A stretch of 64,000 nt of DNA from Rhizobium phaseoli (GTDB taxonomy: Bacteria; Pseudomonadota; Alphaproteobacteria; Rhizobiales; Rhizobiaceae): assembly GCF_003985125.1 (NCBI RefSeq), contig NZ_ML133571.1, forward strand, positions 124,001-188,000, in the 5' to 3' direction. The notes below the pieces were generated by a model. The model saw nothing but the letters and a program-made list of their open reading frames with translations. It made no database searches and had not been told where the DNA came from. Position 1 is the stretch's first letter; each line of letters opens with the position of its first letter. This document shows positions 50,628 through 59,247 of this stretch, piece after piece. The position numbers and the translations under genes were made by a program.

Positions 50628-51070
50628 TTATTTTGGCGTTCGAGGTACGGGTGATTCGGCGGTCCTCCCTCTCCTCACCAGCGCAATTAGTATCACTTTT
50701 TAGGCCGAAACAGCCCAAAATAGCTAGATTCTGAAAAAAATGTCGATTCTGCCTTTCGTGGGAGGAAGACAGTCTCGCCCACCAATTTTTCATAATATTT
50801 TCAATGGACCAATATCCCTATAGTTGTAGAAAGAATATTTCGCGGCGTGCGAGATATATATATTGTCCCAATTTGGGCGACTCGAAATTCAGCAAATATT
50901 TCAAAATGTAATAAAGGATCGATTTTGATATTGTGGCAGCAATATGGCTATTGTTCTCAAGCACTTACTAAAGCACTACTGTTGCGCCCTCCAACACGTC
51001 GCCTTATAACCCGTCGCCGTAACGAAGGATTAACTAAAAATATTAACTGGCAACGGTTGAGGAACAAGAC
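50628..51070. other. AT-rich leader of the beta-helix/RTX gene
   Basis: No gene is supported here. Base composition drops well below that of the rest of the window from about 50680 to 51060, with runs such as ATATATATA near 50860. A ribosome site GAGGA (51059-51063) precedes the next gene. Such AT-rich upstream regions are usual for genes held by Ros/MucR-type or H-NS-like regulators; that link is inference. Confidence 0.5.
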
Positions 51071-52921
51071 ATGACAACATACTACGTATCGGCGAGCAGC
51101 AGCGGCGGTAACGGCAGTGCCACTTCTCCCTTTAGCACGATCAATCAGGCGATGGCGGCGGACCTTAAGCCAGGCGACGAGGTCGTGGTGCGCGCGGGCG
51201 TCTATAACGAGTCGGTGAACATGTACAAGGATGGTTCCGCCGCCGGCTACATTACCTTGCGGTCGGAGGTACCGGGTGGAGCGGTGATACACTCGGCATC
51301 GGGCGGCGCAAATGGTATCAACATCACTGCTAACTATGTGGCGGTCCAGGGCTTCGAGGTCTACGGGAGCGATTCGCACGGTATTGTTGGTGATGGCGTC
51401 CACCATGTGAAGATCTCCAACAACGTATCCCACGACAACGGTGCGTCCGGCATCGCCTTCGCCGGATCCGACTTCATCACGATCGAAGGGAACGAGACTT
51501 ACAAAAATGCGAGTGCCGGCTGGTTTTCAGGCATCTCTCTCTATCAGAACCGGAATATCACCGGGGCGCCGGACGATGGCAGCTTCCGCAACATCATCCG
51601 GAACAACATCTCGCACGACAACGTCACGAAGACGGGTGCGCACACCGATGGCAACGGCATCATCATCGACGACTTCCAGAGCACGCAGACGAGCGGTCAT
51701 CCGAACTACACGTTTAAGACCCTGGTCGACAACAACCTCGTCTATGAGAACGGCAGCAAAGGCATCCAGGTTACCTGGAGCGACTCCGTCACGGTGCAAA
51801 ACAACACCGCATACCACAACAATCAGGACCCGCTGAACGACGGCACCTGGCGCGGCGAGCTCAGCAACGCGCAGTCGAGCAACAACACCTGGGTCAACAA
51901 CGTTGCCGTAGCCGACCCGTCGGTGAACAATAACAACACTGCAGTCGATAACACGTCGTACGGCGGCTACAGCAACAAGAACGTCGTCTGGGCCAACAAC
52001 ATGACCTTCAACGGCACGGCCGGCCAGGCATCGGTCAAGACCGATGGCGGCAACGCTATGCCGAGCACGGCGGACGGCAACAAGCTCGGCGTCGACCCGC
52101 ATTTCGTCGGTGCATCGAGCGGCGACTTCCACCTCGGCTCCGGCTCGGGGGCAATCGACAGCGGAACCACCAAGTACGGCATCAGCTCGGTCGATCTGGA
52201 CGGCGACGCTCGCGTCGTTGGAACTGTCGATATGGGTGCCTATGAATCGGGCTCCGGCTCGGCACCATCGACCCCAACCACGCCGACACAGCCGGTAGCG
52301 CCAACCACGCCGACGGAACCGACAGCTCCCACCACGCCGACAGCTCCAACCGCGCCGACAGCTCCAACCGCGCCGACAGCGCCGACAGCGCCGACAGCTC
52401 CAACCGCACCGACGACGCCGACCACATCGACGAAGGTATATACCGGCACCGAGGGTAACGACTACCTGCCACACACCGGTCAGTCCAACGGCGGTAACGA
52501 AACCTACAAGGGTCTCGGCGGCAATGACGTGTTGAAGGGCGGCGCCGGCTCGGACGTCCTCATCGGTGGTGTCGGAAAGGACATCATGACCGGTGGCACC
52601 AGCTCGGATACCTTTAGCTTCAAGGCACCGACGGAGACGGGGTCCGGCTGGAGCCGCGACGTCATCACCGACTTCCAGCATGGCGTCGATAAGATCGACC
52701 TCTCGGCAATCGATGCGAATGGCTCTGCGCAGGGCGATGCAGCCTTCCATTTCCAGGCGCAGGAGAATGCCCTGTTCGACAAGAAGGCTGGCGCGCTCGC
52801 GTGGCACTACGAGGACGACCATACCGTTATCCAGGCCGATTTGAACGGCGACGGTGTTCATGACTTCGAGATTCAGCTGCAGGGCCACGTCCAGCTGGGC
52901 GCAGGTGATTTTCTCCTGTAA
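51071..52921 (+). CDS. Secreted right-handed beta-helix protein with C-terminal RTX calcium-binding repeats
   Basis: A 616-residue protein without N-terminal signal peptide. Residues about 1-400 form a parallel beta-helix (DEVVVRAGVYNESVNMYKDG; repeated NNxxxxN turns such as VKISNNVSHDNGASGI and VTVQNNTAYHNNQDP; ends DLDGDARVVGTVDMGAYES). A Pro/Thr/Ala linker (about 400-455) follows, then RTX nonapeptides (GLGGNDVLKGGAGSDVLIGG) and a serralysin-type C-terminal domain ending GHVQLGAGDFLL, the usual type I secretion signal. The fold is shared by pectate/alginate lyases and epimerases; the activity is unknown. No type I secretion genes lie nearby. Confidence 0.88.
   Translation: MTTYYVSASSSGGNGSATSPFSTINQAMAADLKPGDEVVVRAGVYNESVNMYKDGSAAGYITLRSEVPGGAVIHSASGGANGINITANYVAVQGFEVYGSDSHGIVGDGVHHVKISNNVSHDNGASGIAFAGSDFITIEGNETYKNASAGWFSGISLYQNRNITGAPDDGSFRNIIRNNISHDNVTKTGAHTDGNGIIIDDFQSTQTSGHPNYTFKTLVDNNLVYENGSKGIQVTWSDSVTVQNNTAYHNNQDPLNDGTWRGELSNAQSSNNTWVNNVAVADPSVNNNNTAVDNTSYGGYSNKNVVWANNMTFNGTAGQASVKTDGGNAMPSTADGNKLGVDPHFVGASSGDFHLGSGSGAIDSGTTKYGISSVDLDGDARVVGTVDMGAYESGSGSAPSTPTTPTQPVAPTTPTEPTAPTTPTAPTAPTAPTAPTAPTAPTAPTAPTTPTTSTKVYTGTEGNDYLPHTGQSNGGNETYKGLGGNDVLKGGAGSDVLIGGVGKDIMTGGTSSDTFSFKAPTETGSGWSRDVITDFQHGVDKIDLSAIDANGSAQGDAAFHFQAQENALFDKKAGALAWHYEDDHTVIQADLNGDGVHDFEIQLQGHVQLGAGDFLL
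52295..52425 (+). repeat. Tandem TAP-coding repeat in the RTX protein linker
   Basis: Short units of about 9-18 nt based on CCGACAGCTCCAACCGCG encode repeated Thr-Ala-Pro triplets. Slippage within such repeats can change linker length between strains. Confidence 0.75.
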
Positions 52922-52996
52922 CCAATACCCGTTGTGGCGGTCAACCGATCGCCACAACGATCGTGCCAACAATACGGCGGAGCCAAAAACCGCCGC

Positions 52997-53215
52997 ATGG
53001 CGCTAAACTTAAGCGCGTGGATGAGTATGCTGCGAGGGCGTCGCCCGAGCGACGATCCCATCCACGCGCTTCATTTTTTCGACGAGTGTCAGCTGGCCTT
53101 CCGGTGCCGCTTTGCGCGGGCGACAGCGGTCGCCGTCCATCTCTCTTCCAGCAACGATCTGACCTCCGAATGGCCGTCGCTGGCGGAGCGCGAGCATAAA
53201 TGGGCCGAGTTCTAA
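52997..53215 (+). CDS. Doubtful small hypothetical protein
   Basis: An open frame of 72 residues (MALNLSAWMSMLRGRRPSDD ... REHKWAEF) in the spacer after the RTX gene. There is no clear ribosome site and no family. It may be non-coding. Confidence 0.2.
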   Translation: MALNLSAWMSMLRGRRPSDDPIHALHFFDECQLAFRCRFARATAVAVHLSSSNDLTSEWPSLAEREHKWAEF

Positions 53216-53216
53216 T

Positions 53217-53564
53217 CTAAAAGCCGGCGGTCTCGCGAACTTCGATCGCCCCCATCCGAGCGAGCGAGTCCCGCTCCGCGATCTCCATTGCCTCCGCAAG
53301 GTTCTTCGCTTCGATGAGCAGGAAGCCACCCAAATGCTCCTTGGTCTCTGCAAAGGGCCCGTCGGTCCAACTCGCCTTGCCGGCGCGAACGCGCAATGTC
53401 TTTGCGGTCTTTGGGTCGGCAAGAGCGTTGGAGGCGAGATAGTGGCCTGAACGTTGGAGTTCTTCATTGGAAGCTAAGGACTCCCGGTCGATCTCGGCCC
53501 ATTCCTCCTTGCTGGCGGCATCAACAAGTGTTTGATCGATGTAGAAGAGACAAAGGTAGCGCAT
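53217..53564 (-). CDS. YciI family protein (DGPF domain)
   Basis: A 115-residue ferredoxin-like-fold protein. The hallmark DGPFAETKEHLGGFLLIEA is near residue 75, with MRYLCLFYIDQ at the start. Members of this group often accompany ECF sigma factors, but none is adjacent here. GGAGG lies 6 nt before the chosen ATG, which favours it over the ATG 12 nt upstream. Confidence 0.88.
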   Translation of the reverse strand: MRYLCLFYIDQTLVDAASKEEWAEIDRESLASNEELQRSGHYLASNALADPKTAKTLRVRAGKASWTDGPFAETKEHLGGFLLIEAKNLAEAMEIAERDSLARMGAIEVRETAGF

Positions 53565-53589
53565 CGATTCCTCCATGGTGCTGTCGATG

Positions 53590-53859
53590 TTAGTCGCAGT
53601 TGAACGCCGCGATTCGATAAAAATGCTGCCAGTTCAGCTTATGGTGAGAGTTGCTTGCCGCTCTCCGATCTTTCCGGAGATCTGTGGGAGGCTCCAAGCC
53701 GATGTCACGGAGAAGGCGAGAGTCAAACCGCGAGAGCTCGCTCAAGCTTCGGCGGCACCTTCGCTGATGCTTCAGCAGCATCCGAACGGCTTGCAAAGTG
53801 CCTACGATACTGAGGTGCAGCAACTGTAGTTCGGCTTCGGAATGCTTAGTGGCAGCCAT
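53590..53859 (-). CDS. DUF1127-like small protein
   Basis: An 89-residue basic protein whose middle part LSELSRFDSRLLRDIGLEP matches the Arg-rich DUF1127 (YjiS-like) motif. Small DUF1127 proteins of alphaproteobacteria take part in RNA-related regulation. It is longer than the usual 45-75 residues at both ends. AAGGAG lies before the ATG. It lies 25 nt upstream of the YciI gene on the same strand. Confidence 0.68.
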   Translation of the reverse strand: MAATKHSEAELQLLHLSIVGTLQAVRMLLKHQRRCRRSLSELSRFDSRLLRDIGLEPPTDLRKDRRAASNSHHKLNWQHFYRIAAFNCD

Positions 53860-54198
53860 ACTTGCCTCTCCTTTGACTGGCTCAAGGCGCTCCGTCTTAA
53901 TCGAACAGGATCAGTCGAGATCGACACGCTAGTTTCAGGAGATTGATGCGTGCGGGAGCGAGGTCATGCCGCTTGCTGCCGAGAGAATCGCGATTGCTCT
54001 TGCCAGCGGAGCGCGCCGAGGTCGGCCATCGCAAGACGAACCGCTGCTCCAGGGCAGCGCCTGGACGAAGCTGGCGAGGGCTGCAACAGTGGGACTGGGA
54101 AAAAGACGTGGGTCGATGAAGGTCGATCGCCGGCCGGCAATCCCGGCCCGTATCTCAAGCTGTCATGGCTTTCCGAAAACAGAAACTTAGAGAATTGA
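53860..54198. other. Spacer between the DUF1127 gene and tRNA-Arg
   Basis: No gene is supported in these 339 nt; the open frames seen are short and unlike any family. It adjoins the 3' end of the tRNA gene, where integrases often insert, but I see neither an integrase nor a second copy of the tRNA end. Confidence 0.45.
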
Positions 54199-54275
<77 letters not shown>

Positions 54276-54332
54276 GTCCGGCGGCCGCGTTTACGAAGCG
54301 CGACCGGATGCGGCATATGTGGACGAGAAATC

Positions 54333-54638
54333 TCAATGCGTCCAGGGCTGCGTGCGGGTATAGCGGAAATTGTCGGGATAGGCCACGACCTGGCGCGCCG
54401 GCTCCTTCGGCGCGATGACGCGATATTCGATGCCGTTGCGCTGGGCATAGGCCTCGGCAAGCGCCTGCGTTTCAAAGGTGAGTTTTACCTGCTGGCGCAT
54501 ATCGCCCGAGGAGGTGTAGCCCATGATCGGATCGATCTTGCGGGGGGATTCCTGATCGAATTCAAGCACCCAGAGATGGGTCTTGGCCTTGCCGGACTGC
54601 ATGGCGGTCTTAGCAGGACGATAGATCTTGGCAGGCAT
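54333..54638 (-). CDS. ETC complex I subunit, NDUFS4-like
   Basis: A 101-residue protein homologous to the 18-kDa accessory subunit of complex I, present in alphaproteobacteria and mitochondria. Family parts are MPAKIYRPAKTAMQSGKAKT, WVLEFDQESPRKIDPIMGY and the GSGDM-like TSSGDMRQQVKLTFETQALA. The upstream frame extension is not conserved. The zf-CHCC protein at 39976 is another complex I-type accessory subunit. Confidence 0.92.
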   Translation of the reverse strand: MPAKIYRPAKTAMQSGKAKTHLWVLEFDQESPRKIDPIMGYTSSGDMRQQVKLTFETQALAEAYAQRNGIEYRVIAPKEPARQVVAYPDNFRYTRTQPWTH

Positions 54639-55034
54639 GACTGCGGCATCTCCGAATATGCGGGGACAGCGCCCGCCTTTCATGGTCTCAATCCCGTCGC
54701 CGGGCCTCGCTTCGTCGCCAAGGATGGCGCGAAGAGATGAATTTTGCTTATCCGCGAATCCCCGTTTTTTCAAGAAAAAAGGCAGATCAGCAGCACCACA
54801 GGCATCGCCACCCTAGCGAGACGGCAGTGCAGCAGGGAATAGAAGGCAACCGGCAGATCGGGCGGCTGCGGACGTTCTTGACTCATGCCCCCTCTGCCAT
54901 CTGCTTCCAATACACCGATTTCCAGACGGTTGCGCAATATTACCGGCTGTCTCATGTTGTGATTGCAACCTGATTGCCGCAACCAGCCGCGGGAACTAGT
55001 TTACGGCCCAATCGACTTCAGTGGGTTTGCACGC
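54639..55034. other. Spacer upstream of the NDUFS4-like gene
   Basis: These 396 nt contain one doubtful 38-codon minus-strand frame (54770-54886, starting MSQERPQPPDLPVAF and ending in a hydrophobic tail). I see nothing else that can be supported. Confidence 0.4.
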
Positions 55035-55148
55035 ATGATGAGACGCTCGGCAGAGTTCAATGCCATTGTAATAGGAGCCGCCATTACCGCGTTCTTCTAT
55101 GTCGCCATCAGCTATGCCCAATACATCGGCCTGCTCGACGGCGGCTAA
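55035..55148 (+). CDS. Possible small membrane protein
   Basis: A 37-residue open frame ([20 protein letters not shown] ...) with one predicted membrane helix and a positive N-terminus. There is no clear ribosome site. It may be a real small protein of unknown role. Confidence 0.35.
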   Translation: MMRRSAEFNAIVIGAAITAFFYVAISYAQYIGLLDGG

Positions 55149-55312
55149 GGCGGAACCTTACCGGCGCCACATTGCGCCACGCGGCCGAATTGACGGCACT
55201 TCGAGATTTTCGGTGTTGCGTCCACTGGCCCGGTGAGAAATCTCCGCGTAGAGCTGGATTTATGGGTTGCTAGGGCGAAGTGAACCGTGTATTCCCCCTG
55301 CCAATCACGGCA

Positions 55313-55389
<77 letters not shown>

Positions 55390-55460
55390 TTCAATACCCT
55401 GATATCCTTGATTTCCGATAGCCGCGCCGCAGCCTGCGGGCGCGCGAGCTTTGAGCGCCG

Positions 55461-55943
55461 TCACTTCGCCTTTGTCGTCGTGGCGCTCATGATCCTGTCG
55501 CCCACCTTGATTCCCAATTTGCCGACAATGCCGGCATTGAGTTCGACGACGTATTTCACCGGGCTCATCGAATCGATGATGTCGCGCGAATAGGGCGTTG
55601 CGTTTTGCTTGATGTGGCGGATCGTGCCGGCATTGTCGGCAAAGAGCATGTCGAGCGGCAGGATGGTGTTTTCCATCCACATGGCGACGCGCCGCGGCTC
55701 GCCGAAATCGAAAATCATGCCGGCGTCATCGGCCATCGTCTTGCGGAACATCAGTCCCTGGGCGCGCTGGTCGGCGGTCACCGCGACCTCGACGGTGAAA
55801 TGCAGCGTCTTGCCGGCGGCCGTCTGGATGAGCAGCGGCTCCTTGTCGAACCGCATCGGCTCCTCGGCCAGGGCCGGTAGGGCGACCAAGAAAAAAAGCG
55901 CCGTAATGGCGCTTCTGATCGCATGAAGGACGAGCCCCCGCAT
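55461..55943 (-). CDS. DUF192 domain-containing exported protein
   Basis: A 160-residue protein with a signal peptide (AIRSAITALFFLVALPALAE). The DUF192 part has VTADQRAQGLMFRKTMADDA, MIFDFGEPRRVAMWMENTIL and VVELNAGIVGKLGIKVGDRI. The role is unknown. It lies 1 nt downstream of the cold-shock gene on the same strand, so the two are cotranscribed. Confidence 0.92.
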   Translation of the reverse strand: MRGLVLHAIRSAITALFFLVALPALAEEPMRFDKEPLLIQTAAGKTLHFTVEVAVTADQRAQGLMFRKTMADDAGMIFDFGEPRRVAMWMENTILPLDMLFADNAGTIRHIKQNATPYSRDIIDSMSPVKYVVELNAGIVGKLGIKVGDRIMSATTTKAK

Positions 55944-55944
55944 C

Positions 55945-56523
55945 TCAGTGCGACCGGCTTGCCGGGCTCGGAATATCGGGATGAATTTCTGCGGCCATCA
56001 GGCCCTTTTCGCCGTCGCCGAAGCGGACGAGAACCACCTGACCGGGGCGCAGCTCCGTCAGGCCGAAACGGCGAAGCGTTTCCATATGCACGAAGATGTC
56101 TTCCGTGCCCTCGCCGCGCGTCAAGAAGCCGAAGCCCTTGGTGCGGTTGAACCACTTGACCAGCGCACGCTCAAGCCCGCTCGTGGCGGTGACCTGCACA
56201 TGGGTTCGTACCGGCGGCAGCTGCGAGGGATGAACCGCGGTCGACTGATCCATCGAAAGGATCTTGAAAGCCTGGTAGCCGCGCTCGCGACGCTGGATCA
56301 GGGCAACGATGCGCGTTCCCTCGAGGATCGTCTGGTAACCGTCGCGGCGCAGGCAGGTTACATGCAGGAGGACATCCTGCATACCATTGTCCGGTACGAT
56401 GAAGCCGAAGCCTTTGGCGACGTCGAACCACTTGACGACACCGGTGATTTCAACAAGATCGACCGTCTCTGACGACAGCTCGTCGAGATCGGTGTATTCG
56501 TTCGATGAAATCCTATCAGCCAT
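55945..56523 (-). CDS. Cold-shock protein with two CSD domains
   Basis: A 192-residue protein with two cold-shock domains. The first (about residues 26-95) has [20 protein letters not shown] and [11 protein letters not shown]; the second (about 120-185) has [20 protein letters not shown] and [15 protein letters not shown]. Both RNP motifs are intact in each. Double-CSD proteins are typical of alphaproteobacteria (Caulobacter CspC/D type). An AT-rich palindrome (TCTTGAAATCAAGA, 56570-56583) lies upstream. Confidence 0.94.
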   Translation of the reverse strand: MADRISSNEYTDLDELSSETVDLVEITGVVKWFDVAKGFGFIVPDNGMQDVLLHVTCLRRDGYQTILEGTRIVALIQRRERGYQAFKILSMDQSTAVHPSQLPPVRTHVQVTATSGLERALVKWFNRTKGFGFLTRGEGTEDIFVHMETLRRFGLTELRPGQVVLVRFGDGEKGLMAAEIHPDIPSPASRSH

Positions 56524-56717
56524 AGTCGCCAGCCCCTAAATACGCGTCACACTGTTACGGTTAACTGATTCTTGAAATCAAGATTAACATCTTGGTAACG
56601 GATAAGCGCAAGTCCTAGTTTTCGGTTATTCCCAGCTGCACATTTTATGATGATGACTTGCCCGAAGCTGACCACGGCTTGCCGTTCAGGGCCAGCCCCA
56701 ATAAAGGAGTAGATAGA

Positions 56718-57158
56718 ATGCGTTATCTTCATACAATGGTTCGCGTCAAAGACCTGGACGCTTCGCTCGCCTTTTATACCACCCTGTTCGGGCTGGAGGA
56801 GATTCGCCGCCACGAAAACGAGAAGGGCCGTTTCACCCTGGTTTTCCTGGCTGCCCGCGACGATCTCGAACGTGCGCGCAGCGAAAAAGCGCCCTGCCTC
56901 GAGCTCACCTACAACTGGGATACAGAGGATTACGGCGGAGGACGCAACTTCGGCCATCTCGCCTATGAGGTCGAAGACATCTATGCGATCTGCCAGAAGC
57001 TGATGGACAACGGCATCACCATCAACCGGCCGCCGCGCGACGGCAACATGGCCTTCGTGCGCTCCCCCGACGGCATTTCGATCGAAATCCTGCAGAAGGG
57101 AAGCCCGCTTCCAGCCGCCGAACCCTGGGCGTCCATGGGCAATACCGGCGCCTGGTAA
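56718..57158 (+). CDS. gloA: Lactoylglutathione lyase (glyoxalase I)
   Basis: Converts the methylglyoxal-glutathione hemithioacetal to lactoylglutathione. The 146-residue protein has the paired VOC modules, with RYLHTMVRVKDLDASLAFYT (metal His), ELTYNWDTEDYGGGRNFGHL (Glu, His) and SPDGISIEILQKG (Glu). AAAGGAG before the ATG supports the start. Confidence 0.95.
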   Translation: MRYLHTMVRVKDLDASLAFYTTLFGLEEIRRHENEKGRFTLVFLAARDDLERARSEKAPCLELTYNWDTEDYGGGRNFGHLAYEVEDIYAICQKLMDNGITINRPPRDGNMAFVRSPDGISIEILQKGSPLPAAEPWASMGNTGAW

Positions 57159-57340
57159 AGGGCTTTTGCCGCAAGGCTTTTGCGAAGCTTGCGGCTTTTG
57201 CGATTTCGGGTCCGGCCGGCGCCTTGGCGCTTGCCGCGATCCGGCCCGGCAGGCAATCTCCAGCCGACTCGACGCGGAAAAGGGCGATTTTTGGCCGTTT
57301 TCTGCATCAACTGGAGACTGGTTGCTTGCGTAACAATGAG

Positions 57341-58402
57341 ATGCGGATGCCCGCAACGGGCGCTTTGCTGATCGCCACCTCGCTGCTGGCGCTGTCCGGC
57401 TGCGCATCGGACAAGAAGGCGCTCGATTCAGCCGCCGCGGTTCCGGTGGTTCCGGCAACAGCGGCCGCAGCGCCCGAGCTTGCCGGGGCAGCGCCCGCGA
57501 AATCTGCGCCACGCTCGGTCTACTCCGATCCCCGGCTCGTCAATGTCTCCGGCGCCCAGGCCGCGCCCCAAGGCGTGGCGGCGAATCCGAATGCCGTCGT
57601 TCCGCCGGCCGATCCGGCAATGGCAGCGCCTGCCAATATCGGCGGACTGGTGATGCAGTCGACACGGATCAACGCCCAGGCAATGAGCATCTTTTCCGAT
57701 CACCAGCCGCTGCCGCAAAACAACAGCACGTCCACCATCATCCAGCCGCAGGCCTATGCGCCGACTCAGGGCGTGGCACCGACAAGAAGCAGCGTCTACA
57801 GCCAGCCTGCCGTGCCCGCACAACCGGAGACGCCGGTGCTGCCGCAGCAATCCTCGGAGAACGCCGGCATGCAGCCTGCGCCGGTTCAAACCGCCTCGAT
57901 GGCGACAAGCGGCATTCCGGCCTCGACGACCAATGCGCTCTACAGCGCGCCGAAGCAGAACCTGCTCGGCAGCCTGTCTGGCCTCCTGCACAAGGCCGCC
58001 CTGCCCGGCATGACGCGTGTCGCGCCGAACGGGCTGCATGTCCAGAACGATCGTGTCGAGGTCGGCTGCTTCAAGCCCGACCTGTTGAAAGTGATCAAGA
58101 CGGTCGAGAACCATTTCGGCCGACCCGTCATCGTCACCTCGGGCTACCGCGACGAACAACATAACCGCCTGGTCGGCGGCGCTGACGAATCGATGCACAA
58201 GAGCTGCGAGGCCGCCGACATCCAGATCGACGGCGTGTCGAAATGGGATATCGCCGCCTATATCCGCTCCTTGCCCGATCGCGGCGGCGTCGGCACCTAT
58301 TGCCACACGGATTCCGTCCATCTCGACACCGGCAAGAGCCGCGACTGGAATTGGGGCTGCGGCGGCAAACGCGCCCCCATGACGACCGCCAGAGCGATCT
58401 GA
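57341..58402 (+). CDS. Lipoprotein with YcbK/M15-type peptidase domain (DUF882)
   Basis: A 353-residue protein with a lipoprotein signal (ATSLLALSGCAS, lipobox LSGC), a long Ala/Pro/Gln-rich low-complexity region (about 30-220), and a C-terminal peptidase M15-like domain: PVIVTSGYRDEQHNRLVGGA, then SMHKSCEAADIQIDG and SVHLDTGKSRDWNWGCG, which supply the His-Asp-His zinc ligands. It is likely a murein endopeptidase or carboxypeptidase. The start is uncertain: the frame is open from 57224, and 57341 is chosen because the signal follows directly. Confidence 0.88.
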   Translation: MRMPATGALLIATSLLALSGCASDKKALDSAAAVPVVPATAAAAPELAGAAPAKSAPRSVYSDPRLVNVSGAQAAPQGVAANPNAVVPPADPAMAAPANIGGLVMQSTRINAQAMSIFSDHQPLPQNNSTSTIIQPQAYAPTQGVAPTRSSVYSQPAVPAQPETPVLPQQSSENAGMQPAPVQTASMATSGIPASTTNALYSAPKQNLLGSLSGLLHKAALPGMTRVAPNGLHVQNDRVEVGCFKPDLLKVIKTVENHFGRPVIVTSGYRDEQHNRLVGGADESMHKSCEAADIQIDGVSKWDIAAYIRSLPDRGGVGTYCHTDSVHLDTGKSRDWNWGCGGKRAPMTTARAI

Positions 58403-58552
58403 TATCGCCCGCATGGAATGGCATCCCGTAACGTCAGCTTGGTTTTCCACGCTTCCGGCAAGCCATACAAGCCGTTGATTCGGCAGTGGTAATATCCAAT
58501 GCTGGCACCGCGAAAATATCTGTCATTTTTTTGAAAAAAATCGAATTTGCCG

Positions 58553-58581
58553 CTTGCGGCTTTTGAAGGTGCTGACTATAA
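58553..58581 (+). promoter_or_regulatory. Promoter of tRNA-Glu copy 1
   Basis: CTTGCG (58553-58558) and CTATAA (58576-58581) are exactly 17 nt apart, ending 19 nt before the tRNA. Confidence 0.7.
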
Positions 58582-58600
58582 GGGCGCCACCACGAAGGAA

Positions 58601-58675
58601 GCGCCCTTCGTCTATCGGTTAGGACACCAGATTTTCATTCTGGGAAGAGGGGTTCGACTCCCCTAGGGCGTGCCA
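58601..58675 (+). tRNA. tRNA-Glu (anticodon TTC), copy 1
   Basis: A 75-nt cloverleaf with acceptor GCGCCCT/AGGGCGT, anticodon loop TTTTCAT and T-arm GGGGTTCGACTCCCC. CCA is encoded. Confidence 0.95.
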
Positions 58676-58704
58676 TTATCTCCATATCGAAGTTATCGCA
58701 TCCG

Positions 58705-58733
58705 CTTGCAGAAGTCGGTATGCGCGCCTATTT
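58705..58733 (+). promoter_or_regulatory. Promoter of tRNA-Glu(CTC)
   Basis: CTTGCA (58705-58710) and CTATTT (58728-58733) are 17 nt apart, ending 15 nt before the tRNA. Confidence 0.6.
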
Positions 58734-58748
58734 TAACAAAACCGGCCT

Positions 58749-58823
58749 GCGCCCTTCGTCTATCGGTTAGGACGACAGATTCTCATTCTGTAAAGAGGGG
58801 TTCGACTCCCCTAGGGCGTACCA
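58749..58823 (+). tRNA. tRNA-Glu (anticodon CTC)
   Basis: A 75-nt cloverleaf nearly identical to the TTC copies but with loop TTCTCAT and a changed anticodon stem (ACAGA/TCTGT). CCA is encoded. Confidence 0.94.
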
Positions 58824-59077
58824 CATTCGGGTTAGAGCCTTCTCTTTGGCGAGCGCGCGCCGCATCAAATCCGATTCATAGACGAGGCGACCGCTGCCGG
58901 CATGTCCTCGAGGCGGCAGGTCTGGCAAGGCGTCGCGCAGAGCTCCTGTCGGCGGCGCGTGGTGCCGCCCAAACGATCCGCCAGGCTTGAATTCCTCCGG
59001 TCCGCCATACCGTTCGCCGCGATTTTCCACAGCCGCAAAAAAAACGGCGAAAACGATGATTTTTTCGCGCCTTGGCG

Positions 59078-59106
59078 CTTGCGGCTTTTGAAGGTGCTGA
59101 CTATAA
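59078..59106 (+). promoter_or_regulatory. Promoter of tRNA-Glu copy 2
   Basis: CTTGCG (59078-59083) and CTATAA (59101-59106) with a 17-nt spacer, the same as in copy 1. Confidence 0.7.
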
Positions 59107-59125
59107 GGGCGCCACCACGAAGGAA

Positions 59126-59200
59126 GCGCCCTTCGTCTATCGGTTAGGACACCAGATTTTCATTCTGGGAAGAGGGGTTCGACTCCCCTAGGGCGTGCCA
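59126..59200 (+). tRNA. tRNA-Glu (anticodon TTC), copy 2
   Basis: A 75-nt cloverleaf identical to copy 1. It ends 47 nt before the convergent recJ stop. Confidence 0.95.
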
Positions 59201-59247
59201 CTTTCCCCATTTCGAATTCCTCGTCATCAGCATTTTTGCGTGGCCTT

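Larger units (their letters stand above)
58551..58675 (+). repeat. 125-bp direct repeat, copy 1 (tRNA-Glu with promoter)
   Basis: Identical, base for base, to 59076-59200. It includes the promoter, the leader and the complete tRNA-Glu(TTC) gene. Confidence 0.92.
59076..59200 (+). repeat. 125-bp direct repeat, copy 2 (tRNA-Glu with promoter)
   Basis: Exact copy of 58551-58675; the flanking sequence on either side differs. Confidence 0.92.

Noticed and set aside
52295..52425. CRISPR-like short repeats
   Set aside because: Units of 9-18 nt without spacers, in frame in the RTX gene and encoding a Thr-Ala-Pro linker.
53009..53467. 152-codon minus-strand frame overlapping the YciI gene
   Set aside because: It runs in another frame of the clear YciI coding region and resembles no protein.
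58824..59075. Protein gene between the tRNA-Glu genes (minus frame 58767-59030)
   Set aside because: The frame runs through the tRNA-Glu(CTC) sequence and has no family likeness or ribosome site.
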